Shown: positions 7,842 through 16,333 of the stretch, one piece after another
Numbering within the stretch: the first letter of the stretch is position 1
Layout of the letters: each line of letters begins with the position of its first letter
Virus record (IMG/VR): IMGVR_UViG_3300022746_000016
Location: 102,548 to 166,547 of that record
DNA length: 64,000 nt
Reading direction: 5' to 3' (one strand)
Origin: a virus
The notes under the pieces: model-generated
What the model was told of the DNA's origin: nothing
The model's database searches: none
The model's input: only the letters and a program-made list of their open reading frames with translations
Made by a program: the position numbers and the translations under genes

Positions 7842-8426
7842 ATGAAACCATTTACCTACCTTATTAAGTGTATCCCAACTAACCAAGTTTACTATGGTGT
7901 TCGGTACTCATCAAACTGCCACCCAGACCAACTCTGGAACTCATACTTCACATCATCTAAAAGAGTTCATACTCTAATCGAAAAATATGGAGTAGAAAAC
8001 TTCCAAACTCAGATAAGAAGGACATTCTTAACTGCAGAAGAAGCGGTTAGATGGGAGACTAAAGTCTTATCTAAACTTAATGCTGCTAAGTCAGAGGTCT
8101 GGCTAAACTGTCAAAATGGAGACTACAAGTTCAAAAACAAAGGTGGATATAAACTACCAGAGTCTAAGAAAACTAATTTTAGAAAACCTAAAAGCGAGTC
8201 CCATAAACAGTCTATGAAAGATCGTTACAAAGTAAAACATAAACATTATAACGACGGTAAAAAGTCTTATTATCTTCCAGAAGATTCCCCTCTAATAACA
8301 GAGTTAAACCTAAAAGAAGGACAAGTTATAACAAAATGTCCACATTGCAGTAAAGAAGGTAAACTAAACGCAATGCTTAGATGGCACTTCAATAACTGCA
8401 AGACATCACCCGAAAAAACCCTCTAA
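7842..8426 (+). CDS. GIY-YIG-type endonuclease, probable free-standing homing enzyme (downstream of 43)
   Basis: A 194-residue plus-strand protein. The N-terminus FTYLIKCIPTNQVYYGVRYSS resembles a divergent GIY-YIG nuclease (YLI...YYG...R), with a later E in EEAVRWETKVL as the metal ligand. The C-terminus has a CPHC...H...C zinc-finger-like unit (TKCPHCSKEGKLNAMLRWHFNNC). It is a clear paralogue of the protein at 10939-11544; together they flank DNA polymerase. Its 3' end overlaps the end of gene 43 by 21 bases on the opposite strand. Codon use is AT-rich compared with neighbours. Homing next to a replication gene is inferred from T4 seg and mob precedents. Confidence 0.82.
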   Translation: MKPFTYLIKCIPTNQVYYGVRYSSNCHPDQLWNSYFTSSKRVHTLIEKYGVENFQTQIRRTFLTAEEAVRWETKVLSKLNAAKSEVWLNCQNGDYKFKNKGGYKLPESKKTNFRKPKSESHKQSMKDRYKVKHKHYNDGKKSYYLPEDSPLITELNLKEGQVITKCPHCSKEGKLNAMLRWHFNNCKTSPEKTL

Positions 8427-10892
8427 CGAACTTTCCTCTTGCGTCTTCCAACCTAGTGGCTCAATGACAATTTGTAAGGCATCCAAGAATACCTTTTCGA
8501 ATTGTTTGTCATAGTCAATATATGTATTCAATCCAAATTCGGCAGGTAGCTCTTGGCTGAACGCAATCACATCTTCCTGCAGAGGATTCGGAGTACGAAC
8601 ATACACGAACTTGATCTTATCACCATCTCGGATCGCAGCGTACTTCTTATCAAGTCCATGCTTCTTGATGTAGTGGTTATAAAGTAACGCACCACGAACA
8701 TGGATTGGAGTACCCTTCGTATAAATTGGAGAACCAGCATACTGTTTCATACCGTTGACACCACGAGGGAATGCTACGTCAGCTAGAGGCATCTTGTCAA
8801 AGTCCATCTTGAAGTCTGTGACATACTTATGGAGTTTCTTTTCATCACCTTCTAGAATAACACTAATGGAATCCTTTAGCTTGTCGCGGATGACGGCTGG
8901 AGTAGATGACTTGACCATCTCAAGACCCATAACCTTAACCTTAGGCTTAGCGAACTGCACACCTTCGGAGTTATGGACGTTCATAATGTATCGCTTCTTC
9001 GCAGTCCAGATGGCTTTGTCAGCAAGAACTTCTCGCTTCATAACCATCTTCTGAGAATACGCATTCATATATTGAGCCAATTCCTGATAACCAGTATCAA
9101 TGAATGGTTGGAAAATCTCTTCACAGACTTTGTCCATGTACTTGATCTTCTGTTCAGTGGTCTTACCAGCACAAGTATGTTCAACCAGAGTTTCCAGAGT
9201 CAGGTAGATTGAGTCAGTATCGATCGCAATAATGTAATCTTTACCTTCAGTCTTCATCACCTTGTTCATATATGCATTGATCTTGTTAGCCATCCAACGA
9301 ATGGACAACTGACCCGATGTAGTAATACCCTCAGCCATACGAATATCGAAGTATCGGAAATACTGATTACCCATCGCACCGTAAGCAGAGTTCAAAGCAA
9401 TCTTCATCGCCATCTGCAGGTTGTTCAGTCGGCTAATCTCTTTTAGGAGATGAACCTTTGACTTATCGTTCTGATACTCTTGTTCAACACCAAGCATCTG
9501 CTTCTTGAACTTAGAACGGTCTTTGTACATCTTCTCCATCAACTCGGGCATGAACCCTTTGATGTCTTTACGATAACACCAACCATTGGCAGTTACAGTT
9601 AGGTCTCGCTTGTGAGCGTAGCTAGTATCAACTTCTTGGTTGAGTAGCTTCTCAACAGTCACTGGGAGTTTCTCTGAAGTCAGAGTCTCTGGTGAAATGT
9701 TGTATTGCATAATCAAGTGAGGATACAATGAATTCAAGTCGAACGAAGCAACCCACTTGTGTAGACCAATCAATGGATCTTTAACGAACGCACCTTCAAA
9801 CTGAGCATCTTTACCAGAGTAAGACTTGGCTGGAATGACAATACCCTTTGCGCGCAGATGGTTATAGATGATAGAGTCCCACATACGTACCTGTGAGTAG
9901 ACATCTTCCATATTGATCTTGGCTTGGTAAGCCATGGTCAGATGCAATTCAAGCAGACGCATCTTATCGTCCATTCGGTCAACCAACTCTACGTCATGGA
10001 TGTTATACTCGACGAATTGTTGCCAATGGTTCGTGTAGAAGTCTTTGAATGATTCGCCTGGATTTTCTTTCTTGCGATCTCCAAGTTCTTGCTCGGCAAT
10101 GTAGTCAAGACGATATGACTCTTGCTTTTGGTAAGTGTACTTCTTGTAAAGTTCAAGGTAGTCCAGCTGAGCAATACCCACGATGTCATAATGAATCTCT
10201 TCATTACCTTTAATGAAAGTCTTACGCTCGTTGACATAGCCCCATGGACTAATCTTATTAGCAAAAGTCTCACCAAGTTCACGCGCAATTCGACGAACCA
10301 AATATGGCACGTCAAAAAAGTCAGTGTTCCAACCAGTAATGGCATCTGGATAGTTACCCTGCCAGAAAATCATAAACTCTTTAAGGAGTTGATGCTCTGT
10401 GGCACAGTTGATATAAACTAGATCGTCACGATTGTGAACGAACGCACCAACACCGAACGTGATGATACGCTTAGTGAATAGATCTTTAATCGTAATCAGT
10501 GTCACTTCTTCATTGGCAGTTTTGATATCTGGAAATCCAGATTCAGTCTTTGTCTCAATGTCGATAGTGAAGATCTTGAATAGATCCATGTCCCAGTTAA
10601 CAAGGGTGTCGTAAGTGTCGCTGAGATATTGGTAGGCGTAGTTGGTCTGTCCATAGACTGGAAAACCTTCGATACCTTCGTAACGTTTAATGAAGTCACG
10701 AGTCTCTCGAATAGATCCAGGCTTGACTTCATCAACGAATGTGCCCTCCAGTGTTTGCCACTTGGAGGGTTTCTTTGCTGGGACATAGAGAGTTGGGGAG
10801 AAGTCGATCTTACGTTTGTAAGGACGACCATTCTCGTAACCACGCACAAGGATCTTGTCCCCCATTGCGTGGGCTGATGTGTAAAATTCCAT
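8406..10892 (-). CDS. 43: Replicative DNA polymerase gp43, family B
   Basis: An 828-residue polymerase with 3'-5' exonuclease. Exo I is DIE at 111-113, Exo II GWNTDFFD at 187-194 and Exo III YNIHDVELVD at 296-305. Polymerase motif A is DLNSLYP at 385-391, motif B KIALNSAYG at 497-505 and motif C DTDS at 558-561. All catalytic acids are present. The C-terminal tail ESSLEGFFG resembles a sliding-clamp peptide. The start is supported by GGAAAG upstream of the ATG. The length is slightly below T4 gp43 (898) and no intein or split is seen. Plus-strand GIY-YIG genes lie on both sides. Confidence 0.97.
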   Translation of the reverse strand: MEFYTSAHAMGDKILVRGYENGRPYKRKIDFSPTLYVPAKKPSKWQTLEGTFVDEVKPGSIRETRDFIKRYEGIEGFPVYGQTNYAYQYLSDTYDTLVNWDMDLFKIFTIDIETKTESGFPDIKTANEEVTLITIKDLFTKRIITFGVGAFVHNRDDLVYINCATEHQLLKEFMIFWQGNYPDAITGWNTDFFDVPYLVRRIARELGETFANKISPWGYVNERKTFIKGNEEIHYDIVGIAQLDYLELYKKYTYQKQESYRLDYIAEQELGDRKKENPGESFKDFYTNHWQQFVEYNIHDVELVDRMDDKMRLLELHLTMAYQAKINMEDVYSQVRMWDSIIYNHLRAKGIVIPAKSYSGKDAQFEGAFVKDPLIGLHKWVASFDLNSLYPHLIMQYNISPETLTSEKLPVTVEKLLNQEVDTSYAHKRDLTVTANGWCYRKDIKGFMPELMEKMYKDRSKFKKQMLGVEQEYQNDKSKVHLLKEISRLNNLQMAMKIALNSAYGAMGNQYFRYFDIRMAEGITTSGQLSIRWMANKINAYMNKVMKTEGKDYIIAIDTDSIYLTLETLVEHTCAGKTTEQKIKYMDKVCEEIFQPFIDTGYQELAQYMNAYSQKMVMKREVLADKAIWTAKKRYIMNVHNSEGVQFAKPKVKVMGLEMVKSSTPAVIRDKLKDSISVILEGDEKKLHKYVTDFKMDFDKMPLADVAFPRGVNGMKQYAGSPIYTKGTPIHVRGALLYNHYIKKHGLDKKYAAIRDGDKIKFVYVRTPNPLQEDVIAFSQELPAEFGLNTYIDYDKQFEKVFLDALQIVIEPLGWKTQEESSLEGFFG

Positions 10893-10925
10893 TAGTTCTT
10901 TCCGTACATTAGAAACATTAAAAAT

Positions 10926-10933
10926 TATAAATA
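10926..10933 (+). promoter_or_regulatory. T4-type late promoter element TATAAATA for plus-strand endonuclease gene
   Basis: An exact TATAAATA stands five bases before the ATG at 10939, on the plus strand. With a normal late start point the message would begin at or within the first codons, so it would lack a leader. No Shine-Dalgarno sequence is visible. A second exact copy precedes the other isolated plus-strand endonuclease gene. Confidence 0.5.
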
Positions 10934-10938
10934 AAAGT

Positions 10939-11544
10939 ATGAAACCTACTATCCCATTTACCTATCTTATCCACTTCAAAGCGACAGACCAATATTATTA
11001 TGGTTCTCGATATAGAAAAGGATGCAACCCATCTGACTTATGGTCAGTATATTATACATCATCTAAAGTTATAAAACAACTAATCTTAGAACACGGTAAA
11101 GATGCGTTCACGGTATCTGTGAGAAAGATATTTAATACAGCAGAAGAGGCTAGAAAATGGGAATCTAGATTCTTAAATAAAGTCAAAGCAGCACAGTCAG
11201 ATAAATGGCTAAACAGGCATAACGGAGATGAGAAATTCTATGGGAGAGGGCACCATGGAAATTTGGGTAAAAAGTTATCACAATCCCATCGAGAAAATAT
11301 TAGCAAAGGGCAACTAGGAATAAAACGTGGTCCATTTTCTGAAGAACATCTAAGAAAAATATCAGAATATCGTCAGGGTAAGAAACATTCTCCTGAAGTA
11401 AAACAGAAAATGTCAGATTCTAGAAAAGGTATATCCAAGACGCTAAACTTAGTTACATGCCCGCATTGTGGTAAATCTGGCAAAGGTGGTAATATGACTA
11501 GATATCATTTCAACAGGTGTGCTCAGCTAACTGCTTTACCATAA
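10939..11544 (+). CDS. GIY-YIG-type endonuclease, probable free-standing homing enzyme (upstream of 43)
   Basis: A 201-residue paralogue of the protein at 7842. It shares the N-terminal FTYLIHFKATDQYYYGSRYRKG, the AEEARKWESRFLNKVKAAQS helix and a C-terminal CPHC...H...C unit. In the middle it carries NUMOD-like basic repeats (SQSHRENISKGQLG, SEEHLRKISEYRQGKKHS, PEVKQKMSDSRKG), which in homing enzymes wrap DNA. It is divergent from gene 43 and convergent with dexA, overlapping the dexA end by 22 bases. A TATAAATA element lies directly upstream. The intermediate region gives good support for the homing class. Confidence 0.87.
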   Translation: MKPTIPFTYLIHFKATDQYYYGSRYRKGCNPSDLWSVYYTSSKVIKQLILEHGKDAFTVSVRKIFNTAEEARKWESRFLNKVKAAQSDKWLNRHNGDEKFYGRGHHGNLGKKLSQSHRENISKGQLGIKRGPFSEEHLRKISEYRQGKKHSPEVKQKMSDSRKGISKTLNLVTCPHCGKSGKGGNMTRYHFNRCAQLTALP

Positions 11545-12095
11545 AGTAGTTGCATAGCATCATATGCGCAATCATGCACTGGATGGTGTTTGATAACTTG
11601 TGCTCGCTCGAAGTCTGGATGATCAACACCACAGTAACCATTTGTTGTGCCGTACAAGATATCTACTGCAGTGCGTACATCACGCCACTGTGCATATCCT
11701 GTCAACGGCTCCATGCCTAATTTTGTAGCCAATGAATCGATGGCTAACTGGTCAAGGGAACCACGTGCCCACATAGTTTGTTTACGTGAGTCTGGGTACT
11801 TGTTCATATAGTTATGAAGAATCGTCATACCATCTTCGGCTGAAACGTCTTCGCTAGATGGATCAAGGGAAACACGACGAACATACTCGTGTTGATTCTG
11901 CCACCACTCAAGTGTGGACAGAGTTACAGTGCGCCCGATCTTCGCCTGTTCTTTGGCTTTGAATTTCACAAAGCATGCTTCATCCAACATCTGCTGGTAG
12001 GATGGTTTCTTTTCTGGATCGAAATAGACCAATGCTGCAGATAGAACTACAGCATTGGACTCAACACCAAGTGTTTCAACGTCGAACATAAACAT
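11523..12095 (-). CDS. dexA: DexA-like 3'-5' exonuclease
   Basis: A 190-residue DnaQ-fold exonuclease close to T4 DexA. FDVETLG at 4-10 supplies the first acids, STLEWWQNQ and SSEDVSAEDG match DexA blocks, WARGS...D is the second site, and QWRDVRT plus HDCAYDAM complete the DEDD-type centre. It degrades ssDNA ends or damaged host DNA. The start has AGAGG upstream with normal spacing. It is shorter than T4 DexA (227). It is the last gene of the ligase group, and its end overlaps the convergent endonuclease gene. Confidence 0.9.
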   Translation of the reverse strand: MFMFDVETLGVESNAVVLSAALVYFDPEKKPSYQQMLDEACFVKFKAKEQAKIGRTVTLSTLEWWQNQHEYVRRVSLDPSSEDVSAEDGMTILHNYMNKYPDSRKQTMWARGSLDQLAIDSLATKLGMEPLTGYAQWRDVRTAVDILYGTTNGYCGVDHPDFERAQVIKHHPVHDCAYDAMQLLYGKAVS

Positions 12096-12097
12096 AA

Positions 12098-12304
12098 TTA
12101 AACCTCTCGGTTGCTAACGCAACTCTCAAATGTATCCCACAATTTATTAAATTTGATATCATACAAAGTCTTCAAACCGAGCAACAGATTAGCCAGTTGA
12201 TCTGGATCATTACCTTCCATTGACAATTCATATGCTAGCTGGATGTCATCAGTAACTTTCCATGCATCGAGGAGCTGCTGCTCTAAAACAAATCGATCAG
12301 TCAT
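12098..12304 (-). CDS. Small helical protein upstream of dexA
   Basis: A 68-residue protein starting MTDRFVLEQQLLDAWKVTDDIQLAY. It is amphipathic helix throughout, with a conserved-looking core LANLLLGLKTLYDIKFNKLWDTFESCV. I recall proteins with this pattern in many T4-like phages, but no function is known to me. The start at 12304 overlaps the upstream stop by eight bases; the longer reading frame runs antiparallel to nothing useful and is unlikely. Three bases separate it from dexA. Confidence 0.72.
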   Translation of the reverse strand: MTDRFVLEQQLLDAWKVTDDIQLAYELSMEGNDPDQLANLLLGLKTLYDIKFNKLWDTFESCVSNREV

Positions 12305-12704
12305 TGCTATTCTTTCTTGCTTGATATTCTGCTTCGTGTTTATCACACAGAGTGCGAATCCATCCACCACCACGTTGCTTACCAAGTTCACCGCAAGTTT
12401 CACATGTACGATTAGCCCAGTCTTCAGCCATCTGTACTAAACCACGAACGTAGTCATCTCCACCATCATAGTAGAAACGCAGTCCACCGAACTTCTCTTT
12501 AATCTGAGCCACAACTACCTGAGGTACAACTTGATCATTTCGGTTAGCCCAGTCAATGTGTTGTTGGATATTGGCACAAAGCACACTAATGATTGGCCAC
12601 CAACCTTTACCTATGGCAAAGCCACCATAAGCACCAACGAACATAGCAGGATATTCTTCCTCCATCCGTTTAGCAAAGGCGTCATACTCTTTCATATCAT
12701 CCAT
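12297..12704 (-). CDS. Conserved phage protein with a Cys-rich C-terminal unit
   Basis: A 135-residue protein. The middle, KEKFGGLRFYYDGGDDYVRGLVQMAEDWANRTCETCG, leads into a zinc-type unit CETCG...WIRTLCDKH. I have seen this arrangement in unnamed proteins of many phages, always without activity. Start at 12704: GGGGA lies six bases upstream. It overlaps the next gene by eight bases and follows another unknown with little space. A metal-binding or nucleic-acid role is only a guess. Confidence 0.78.
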   Translation of the reverse strand: MDDMKEYDAFAKRMEEEYPAMFVGAYGGFAIGKGWWPIISVLCANIQQHIDWANRNDQVVPQVVVAQIKEKFGGLRFYYDGGDDYVRGLVQMAEDWANRTCETCGELGKQRGGGWIRTLCDKHEAEYQARKNSND

Positions 12705-12706
12705 TA

Positions 12707-13060
12707 TTATCCCCAAGTTCTATGATTTTCAGCGATGTGTTCAATACCATCATACTCTCCGATGTGCCAGTTAATTCCATCTGGGATTTCCACAACAGCT
12801 AACTCTGCGCAATCACCCCATGATGCCTCACCCATCTGCTCGACAACTTTCACGAGGTTTGGATCAGTCCGTTCGATCTCATACTCGCTCCAGTAGTTCT
12901 CATCAGAAATACTATCTCTGTAGTACTCGTAACGCATGATGCTTCGTTCTGGATACTTGTCCACAACGATCATGGTGATACCAGCCAGTGCTGCATACTT
13001 CACAATAGCCTCATGGCTCAAACCAAAGCCACCAAAGCAACGATTGATTACAACTTTCAT
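12707..13060 (-). CDS. Conserved phage protein of unknown function
   Basis: A 117-residue protein beginning MKVVINRCFGGFGLSHEAIVKYA, a start that I recall from widespread but uncharacterised phage proteins. The rest has a mixed alpha/beta pattern and ends with an acidic, aromatic tail (INWHIGEYDGIEHIAENHRTWG). Its ATG overlaps the ligase stop (ATGA), so it is coupled to gene 30. No catalytic motif can be named. Confidence 0.8.
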   Translation of the reverse strand: MKVVINRCFGGFGLSHEAIVKYAALAGITMIVVDKYPERSIMRYEYYRDSISDENYWSEYEIERTDPNLVKVVEQMGEASWGDCAELAVVEIPDGINWHIGEYDGIEHIAENHRTWG

Positions 13061-14352
13061 TTAATGTCCTTAGACGAGTCCGCAACTTCTTTGTCATCAC
13101 GAATCTCGAGAATGATAGGGAGGAACAAAGATTCTTCCCCAGCTTTGTTCTTGATTCTAGTATTATACTTGATCGCTGCGATCTTGTCAATTATTTCTTT
13201 ACCGAGAGTCTTGCGTTGGTCATCAGAGAAGCCAGAGCCAACTCGAACTTTAATTACACCATCGGCAGATTCACAGAGAATTGCACCAAGCATACCTGCA
13301 TACTTACCAGTACCTTCTTCGATACCTACAATCTTCAGATCGCATTCCAACTCACCTTTGAATTTGATCTGAGTCTTGGATCGTTTATCTTCCCAAACAC
13401 CACTGAGGTCTTTCAGGATGATACCTTCTTGACCCATGGACAGATATCGTTCGAAGATTACATTGGCTTCTTCGATATTCTGAACAACAGTCTTTTGGAC
13501 CAAATAAACTTTGTCTGGCTCATGAGTAGCCAGAAGATTAGCCAGAGTTTCGATTCGTTTCGAATATGGTGTACCACAGTATCCAGTTTCGAACATTACA
13601 TAAGGGATGATATCCCAAACAGTGGCACGAACCTTCGCTGCATCGGCTGCAGAGATTGTACCCTTGTTTGCTTTGTTAAGAATACCGTTGCCAGTTTGAC
13701 GATCGAGAATCTTGTCACCTTCCATGACCAGAAGTTCACCATCGAACACGCAGTCTATTGGACCAGCCATATCGATGAAGTCTTGTTCGAGGTTGCCAAG
13801 CAGTTGAATCTCTTTACCATTTCGGCTACGAAATTCGCATTTACCATCACGAACAATAGCGTTGAATCGCATACCATCCATCTTCAGCTGAACCATTGCT
13901 GGGAATTTAATCTTATCCACTAGCTTCTGCTCGAAAGGTGAGCAGAGCATAACAGGATATTCTATAATCAAACCCATCCACACATCATTGGCAGTAGATG
14001 CTTGCACACCACACTTCAGATCTTTCTGGATGATTCTCTCCATAACCTTAGCATCATCAGGCGAGAGGGCTTGTAGGATATTAGTTAAGTGGTCAATGGC
14101 TGCGTTACCAGTAACCAAACGCTCACGCAGATCGTAGAGAGCAGGGAGCATTGATGCTAATGAAGCAGGATGTCCAGTCGTGTTAGGTGTGTACGCTGGA
14201 ATCTTGCGTTGATAGAATTGAGTGAATGGACACAATGCCAGTCGAATCACTTCACGTAGCAACTCATTGTCTTTGTTTGCTTCCAACTGATCACGTTTGA
14301 AGTTGCGAGATGAGTTAGCAGCGAGGGATTCGAGGAATTTGTGGATGTTCAT
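13057..14352 (-). CDS. 30: ATP-dependent DNA ligase, T4 gp30
   Basis: A 431-residue ligase that seals nicks by an AMP-lysine intermediate. The nucleotidyl-transfer motif KMDGMR gives Lys157 as the active residue. Later motifs are FRSRNGKEI (III), VFDGELLV (IIIa/IV), EGIILKDL (IV) and the QIKFKGELECDLKIVG segment (V/VI), all in order. The N-terminal 140 residues match the helical DNA-binding domain of T4 ligase. The start overlaps the upstream gene's stop (ATGA). It processes Okazaki fragments together with gp43, gp41 and gp45 of this window. Confidence 0.96.
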   Translation of the reverse strand: MNIHKFLESLAANSSRNFKRDQLEANKDNELLREVIRLALCPFTQFYQRKIPAYTPNTTGHPASLASMLPALYDLRERLVTGNAAIDHLTNILQALSPDDAKVMERIIQKDLKCGVQASTANDVWMGLIIEYPVMLCSPFEQKLVDKIKFPAMVQLKMDGMRFNAIVRDGKCEFRSRNGKEIQLLGNLEQDFIDMAGPIDCVFDGELLVMEGDKILDRQTGNGILNKANKGTISAADAAKVRATVWDIIPYVMFETGYCGTPYSKRIETLANLLATHEPDKVYLVQKTVVQNIEEANVIFERYLSMGQEGIILKDLSGVWEDKRSKTQIKFKGELECDLKIVGIEEGTGKYAGMLGAILCESADGVIKVRVGSGFSDDQRKTLGKEIIDKIAAIKYNTRIKNKAGEESLFLPIILEIRDDKEVADSSKDIK

Positions 14353-14531
14353 TTTAACTCTTTGAATGTTCTATATTTGGTGTAGAAGGGCAGAGGCTTG
14401 GAAAACTTCTTCGTTGTCTTTGTATCGACATTGTAGAACGCAACCAGCTTGCACTTATCGTCAGTGACATAGTAGATGTGATTAGAAACCTTCTGGCTCC
14501 AATCCTTGGTTGTCTCTTGCAAGACTCTCAT
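14349..14531 (-). CDS. Small protein coupled to ligase
   Basis: A 60-residue protein, MRVLQETTKDWSQKVSNHIYYVTDD, rich in beta-prone residues and Lys. It overlaps ligase by ATGA at its end and the next small gene by ATGA at its start, which decides the ATG at 14531 over one twelve bases upstream. Proteins of this kind are seen beside gene 30 in related phages, but I know no function. Its short strands (HIYYV, CKLVAFYNVD) suggest a small beta fold. Confidence 0.68.
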   Translation of the reverse strand: MRVLQETTKDWSQKVSNHIYYVTDDKCKLVAFYNVDTKTTKKFSKPLPFYTKYRTFKELK

Positions 14532-14671
14532 TTCTTCATCCAAGTACGGGCACCAGATGGAGCCTTCTTTTTGGTTTCGATGACTTGGACTGTGCCACCA
14601 CGTTTGAGAAAAGCCTTCAATTGTTTTTCGGTTTCAGCACGCAACTCAGCTTTGGATTTTACTTGGAACAT
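14528..14671 (-). CDS. Short basic protein
   Basis: A 47-residue, strongly basic protein, MFQVKSKAELRAETEKQLKAFL, followed by a glycine turn and a strand (RGGTVQVIETKKK). AGGG precedes the ATG at 14671. The start and stop junctions are tight, which supports translation. The charge suggests contact with nucleic acid, which is inference only. I do not recognise a family. Confidence 0.6.
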   Translation of the reverse strand: MFQVKSKAELRAETEKQLKAFLKRGGTVQVIETKKKAPSGARTWMKK

Positions 14672-14684
14672 AGTCACCCTTTCA

Positions 14685-14882
14685 TTAAACAAAATCGTAC
14701 GCAGTTTCAGAACCAACTCGAGAGATGATTATACCACACTTCAACTTTTTAAGCAAGGCAGTTTCGAGTTTGACAGCTTCAGGTACTGAACACTCAACGA
14801 ACAGCGAACCGCAAGTAAACGATGCAGGAACATTACCCAAAACACTAGACACTTCAACCAACACGTCTTTTTCGAAACTCAT
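14685..14882 (-). CDS. Small protein, first gene of ligase operon
   Basis: A 65-residue protein, MSFEKDVLVEVSSVLGNVPASF, with strands CGSLFVECSVP and CGIIISRVGSETAYDFV separated by a helix. AAGGA lies eight bases before the ATG, and a sigma70-like promoter is centred about 45 bases upstream. It is therefore the first coding unit of the ligase to dexA group. No family is recognised. Confidence 0.65.
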   Translation of the reverse strand: MSFEKDVLVEVSSVLGNVPASFTCGSLFVECSVPEAVKLETALLKKLKCGIIISRVGSETAYDFV

Positions 14883-14913
14883 TTTCAGATCCTTTTCTCG
14901 ATTCATTAGATAT

Positions 14914-14942
14914 ATTATCGCTCAGAATCAAATAAAAGGCAA
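14914..14942 (-). promoter_or_regulatory. Sigma70-like promoter of ligase operon
   Basis: TTGCCT (14942-14937), 17-base spacer, GATAAT (14919-14914) on the minus strand. It lies between a hairpin that follows the glycosyltransferase-methyltransferase gene and the first small gene of the ligase group. Confidence 0.65.
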
Positions 14943-14961
14943 CAACTAAATGCAATAACCC

Positions 14962-14982
14962 TACAATCCTGAGGGGATTGTA
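14962..14982 (-). terminator. Hairpin after the 15005-17839 group
   Basis: An eight-base perfect stem (14962-14969 with 14975-14982) with a five-base loop lies 22 bases below the stop at 15005. The downstream T-tract is poor, so termination may be partial. A TATAAATC element overlaps the stop-proximal side (14985-14995). Confidence 0.45.
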
Positions 14983-15004
14983 AGTTGTTGATTTATAAGG
15001 GATT

Positions 15005-16333
15005 TTAGAAGGCTTCTAGGACGTGTATAGGGAACACGTCATTCAGGGGCTGGAACCCCCACTCTGGGAGGTCGTAGGAACCTTTAGAGAGGCTTTTAGA
15101 GGGTCTTAGACCGATCTTAGGGTACAGGTCTTCGGTAAGCCACCAAGCATGCGAGATGACGATTTTAGAGCCTTCTTTTAGGTTTGCTCGGACATTCGTA
15201 AAGAACTTCAGGCGATCTTCTGAGGTGCAGTGGTTCAGAACGGAAAAGAGCAGGATGTAGTCGAACTTACCTTCGAACTGAAAATCTTTCACGACATATA
15301 GAGTTGGATTCTTTTCAGAACCTTCGGTTAGCTCTTTTGCAACTTTGATGAAGCTGTCGTTAAAATCAACGCCTGTGTAGTTCGATTCGTTCAAGTAAGA
15401 GATCAGATGTTCACCTGCTCTTAATGGACCACAACCAACATCAACCAGTTTGTGTTCTGGTTTTAATCCATTATCGATAAGAAGTTGAAGTTGGAACTGT
15501 CCTCGTTTATCCCATCGTTCTGCCTTACCACCAATCTGTTGTTTGTATGTTTCAGAATCAATGACTACTTTGCTATAGTCTTTCGGTAAACAGATAAAGG
15601 TATCATCAACGTAGTCATTGTTTGGTCCAGCAAAGTGAACAAGAACAGATCTTGGGTTTAGCTTATCACCAACAATAAGTTCACCACCGACTCTGTCTCG
15701 ATATAAGTCAGCCATCTTATCCATAAATCCTAAAGAAGAATCATACTTAACGATATACTCTTTTGGCCAGAATACTATGTCATGAGTCTTCTGAAGGTTT
15801 TGCCAGATGAATCTCTGCTCACCAAAGAATGGTGGGAACTTCTCTTTATACAAACCACTTTTAGAACCTAGATGATAATGCATCATCCAGTAGCTTGGAC
15901 GTTCTAAGAATTTCTGTAGCACATGGAGGTTGGATCCATCTGCTTTGAACTTTGATACACCAGAGTTAATAGGTGTGCCGATCTGATTCGTCCACCATCT
16001 GAATGCATATAACTGTTCGCCAGTATTGACTGGGTACTTGATAAGTTTCTCTGGATCTCCGATGAACACTTGATCAATATCCATAATGATAACTTCATCA
16101 TCAGAAGAAGCACCAATAAAGTTTGGATCGAAGAAACGAAGTTTGTTCCACTGTCTTTTTAAAAGAGGATCCTCACCAATAGGTATGACTACAATATTTT
16201 CGTCTAATCCAGAAGCATCCTCAGTCATACAAATGAATCGAATATCTGGAATGTGTTTGATGCTATTGTATAAACGATTCACATTCTTTGATGGGTACTT
16301 GGTACCATACTTGAGAGTACAAATGTGTATCAT
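15005..16333 (-). CDS. Two-domain glycosyltransferase-methyltransferase fusion
   Basis: A 442-residue protein. Residues 1-235 look like a nucleotide-sugar glycosyltransferase: LKYGTKYPSKNVNRLY at the start and MDID at 84-87 as the DxD metal site. Residues 265-442 are a class I SAM methyltransferase with DVGCGPLRAG at 298-307, TGVDF in the acidic loop and ILLFSVLNHC after strand 4. The stand-alone protein at 60084-60830 has the same N-terminal family marks. The gene is coupled by ATGA to sulfotransferase copy 2. The likely task is to place and methylate a sugar on a phage or host glycan. The acceptor is unknown. Confidence 0.85.
   Translation of the reverse strand: MIHICTLKYGTKYPSKNVNRLYNSIKHIPDIRFICMTEDASGLDENIVVIPIGEDPLLKRQWNKLRFFDPNFIGASSDDEVIIMDIDQVFIGDPEKLIKYPVNTGEQLYAFRWWTNQIGTPINSGVSKFKADGSNLHVLQKFLERPSYWMMHYHLGSKSGLYKEKFPPFFGEQRFIWQNLQKTHDIVFWPKEYIVKYDSSLGFMDKMADLYRDRVGGELIVGDKLNPRSVLVHFAGPNNDYVDDTFICLPKDYSKVVIDSETYKQQIGGKAERWDKRGQFQLQLLIDNGLKPEHKLVDVGCGPLRAGEHLISYLNESNYTGVDFNDSFIKVAKELTEGSEKNPTLYVVKDFQFEGKFDYILLFSVLNHCTSEDRLKFFTNVRANLKEGSKIVISHAWWLTEDLYPKIGLRPSKSLSKGSYDLPEWGFQPLNDVFPIHVLEAF

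Noticed and set aside
13216-13923. Plus-strand open frame of 235 codons
   Set aside because: It lies wholly opposite the conserved DNA ligase catalytic region and resembles no family.
14883-15004. Possible tRNA or small RNA in the gap
   Set aside because: The hairpin does not extend to a cloverleaf, and the bases are explained by a promoter, a hairpin and a TATAAATC element.
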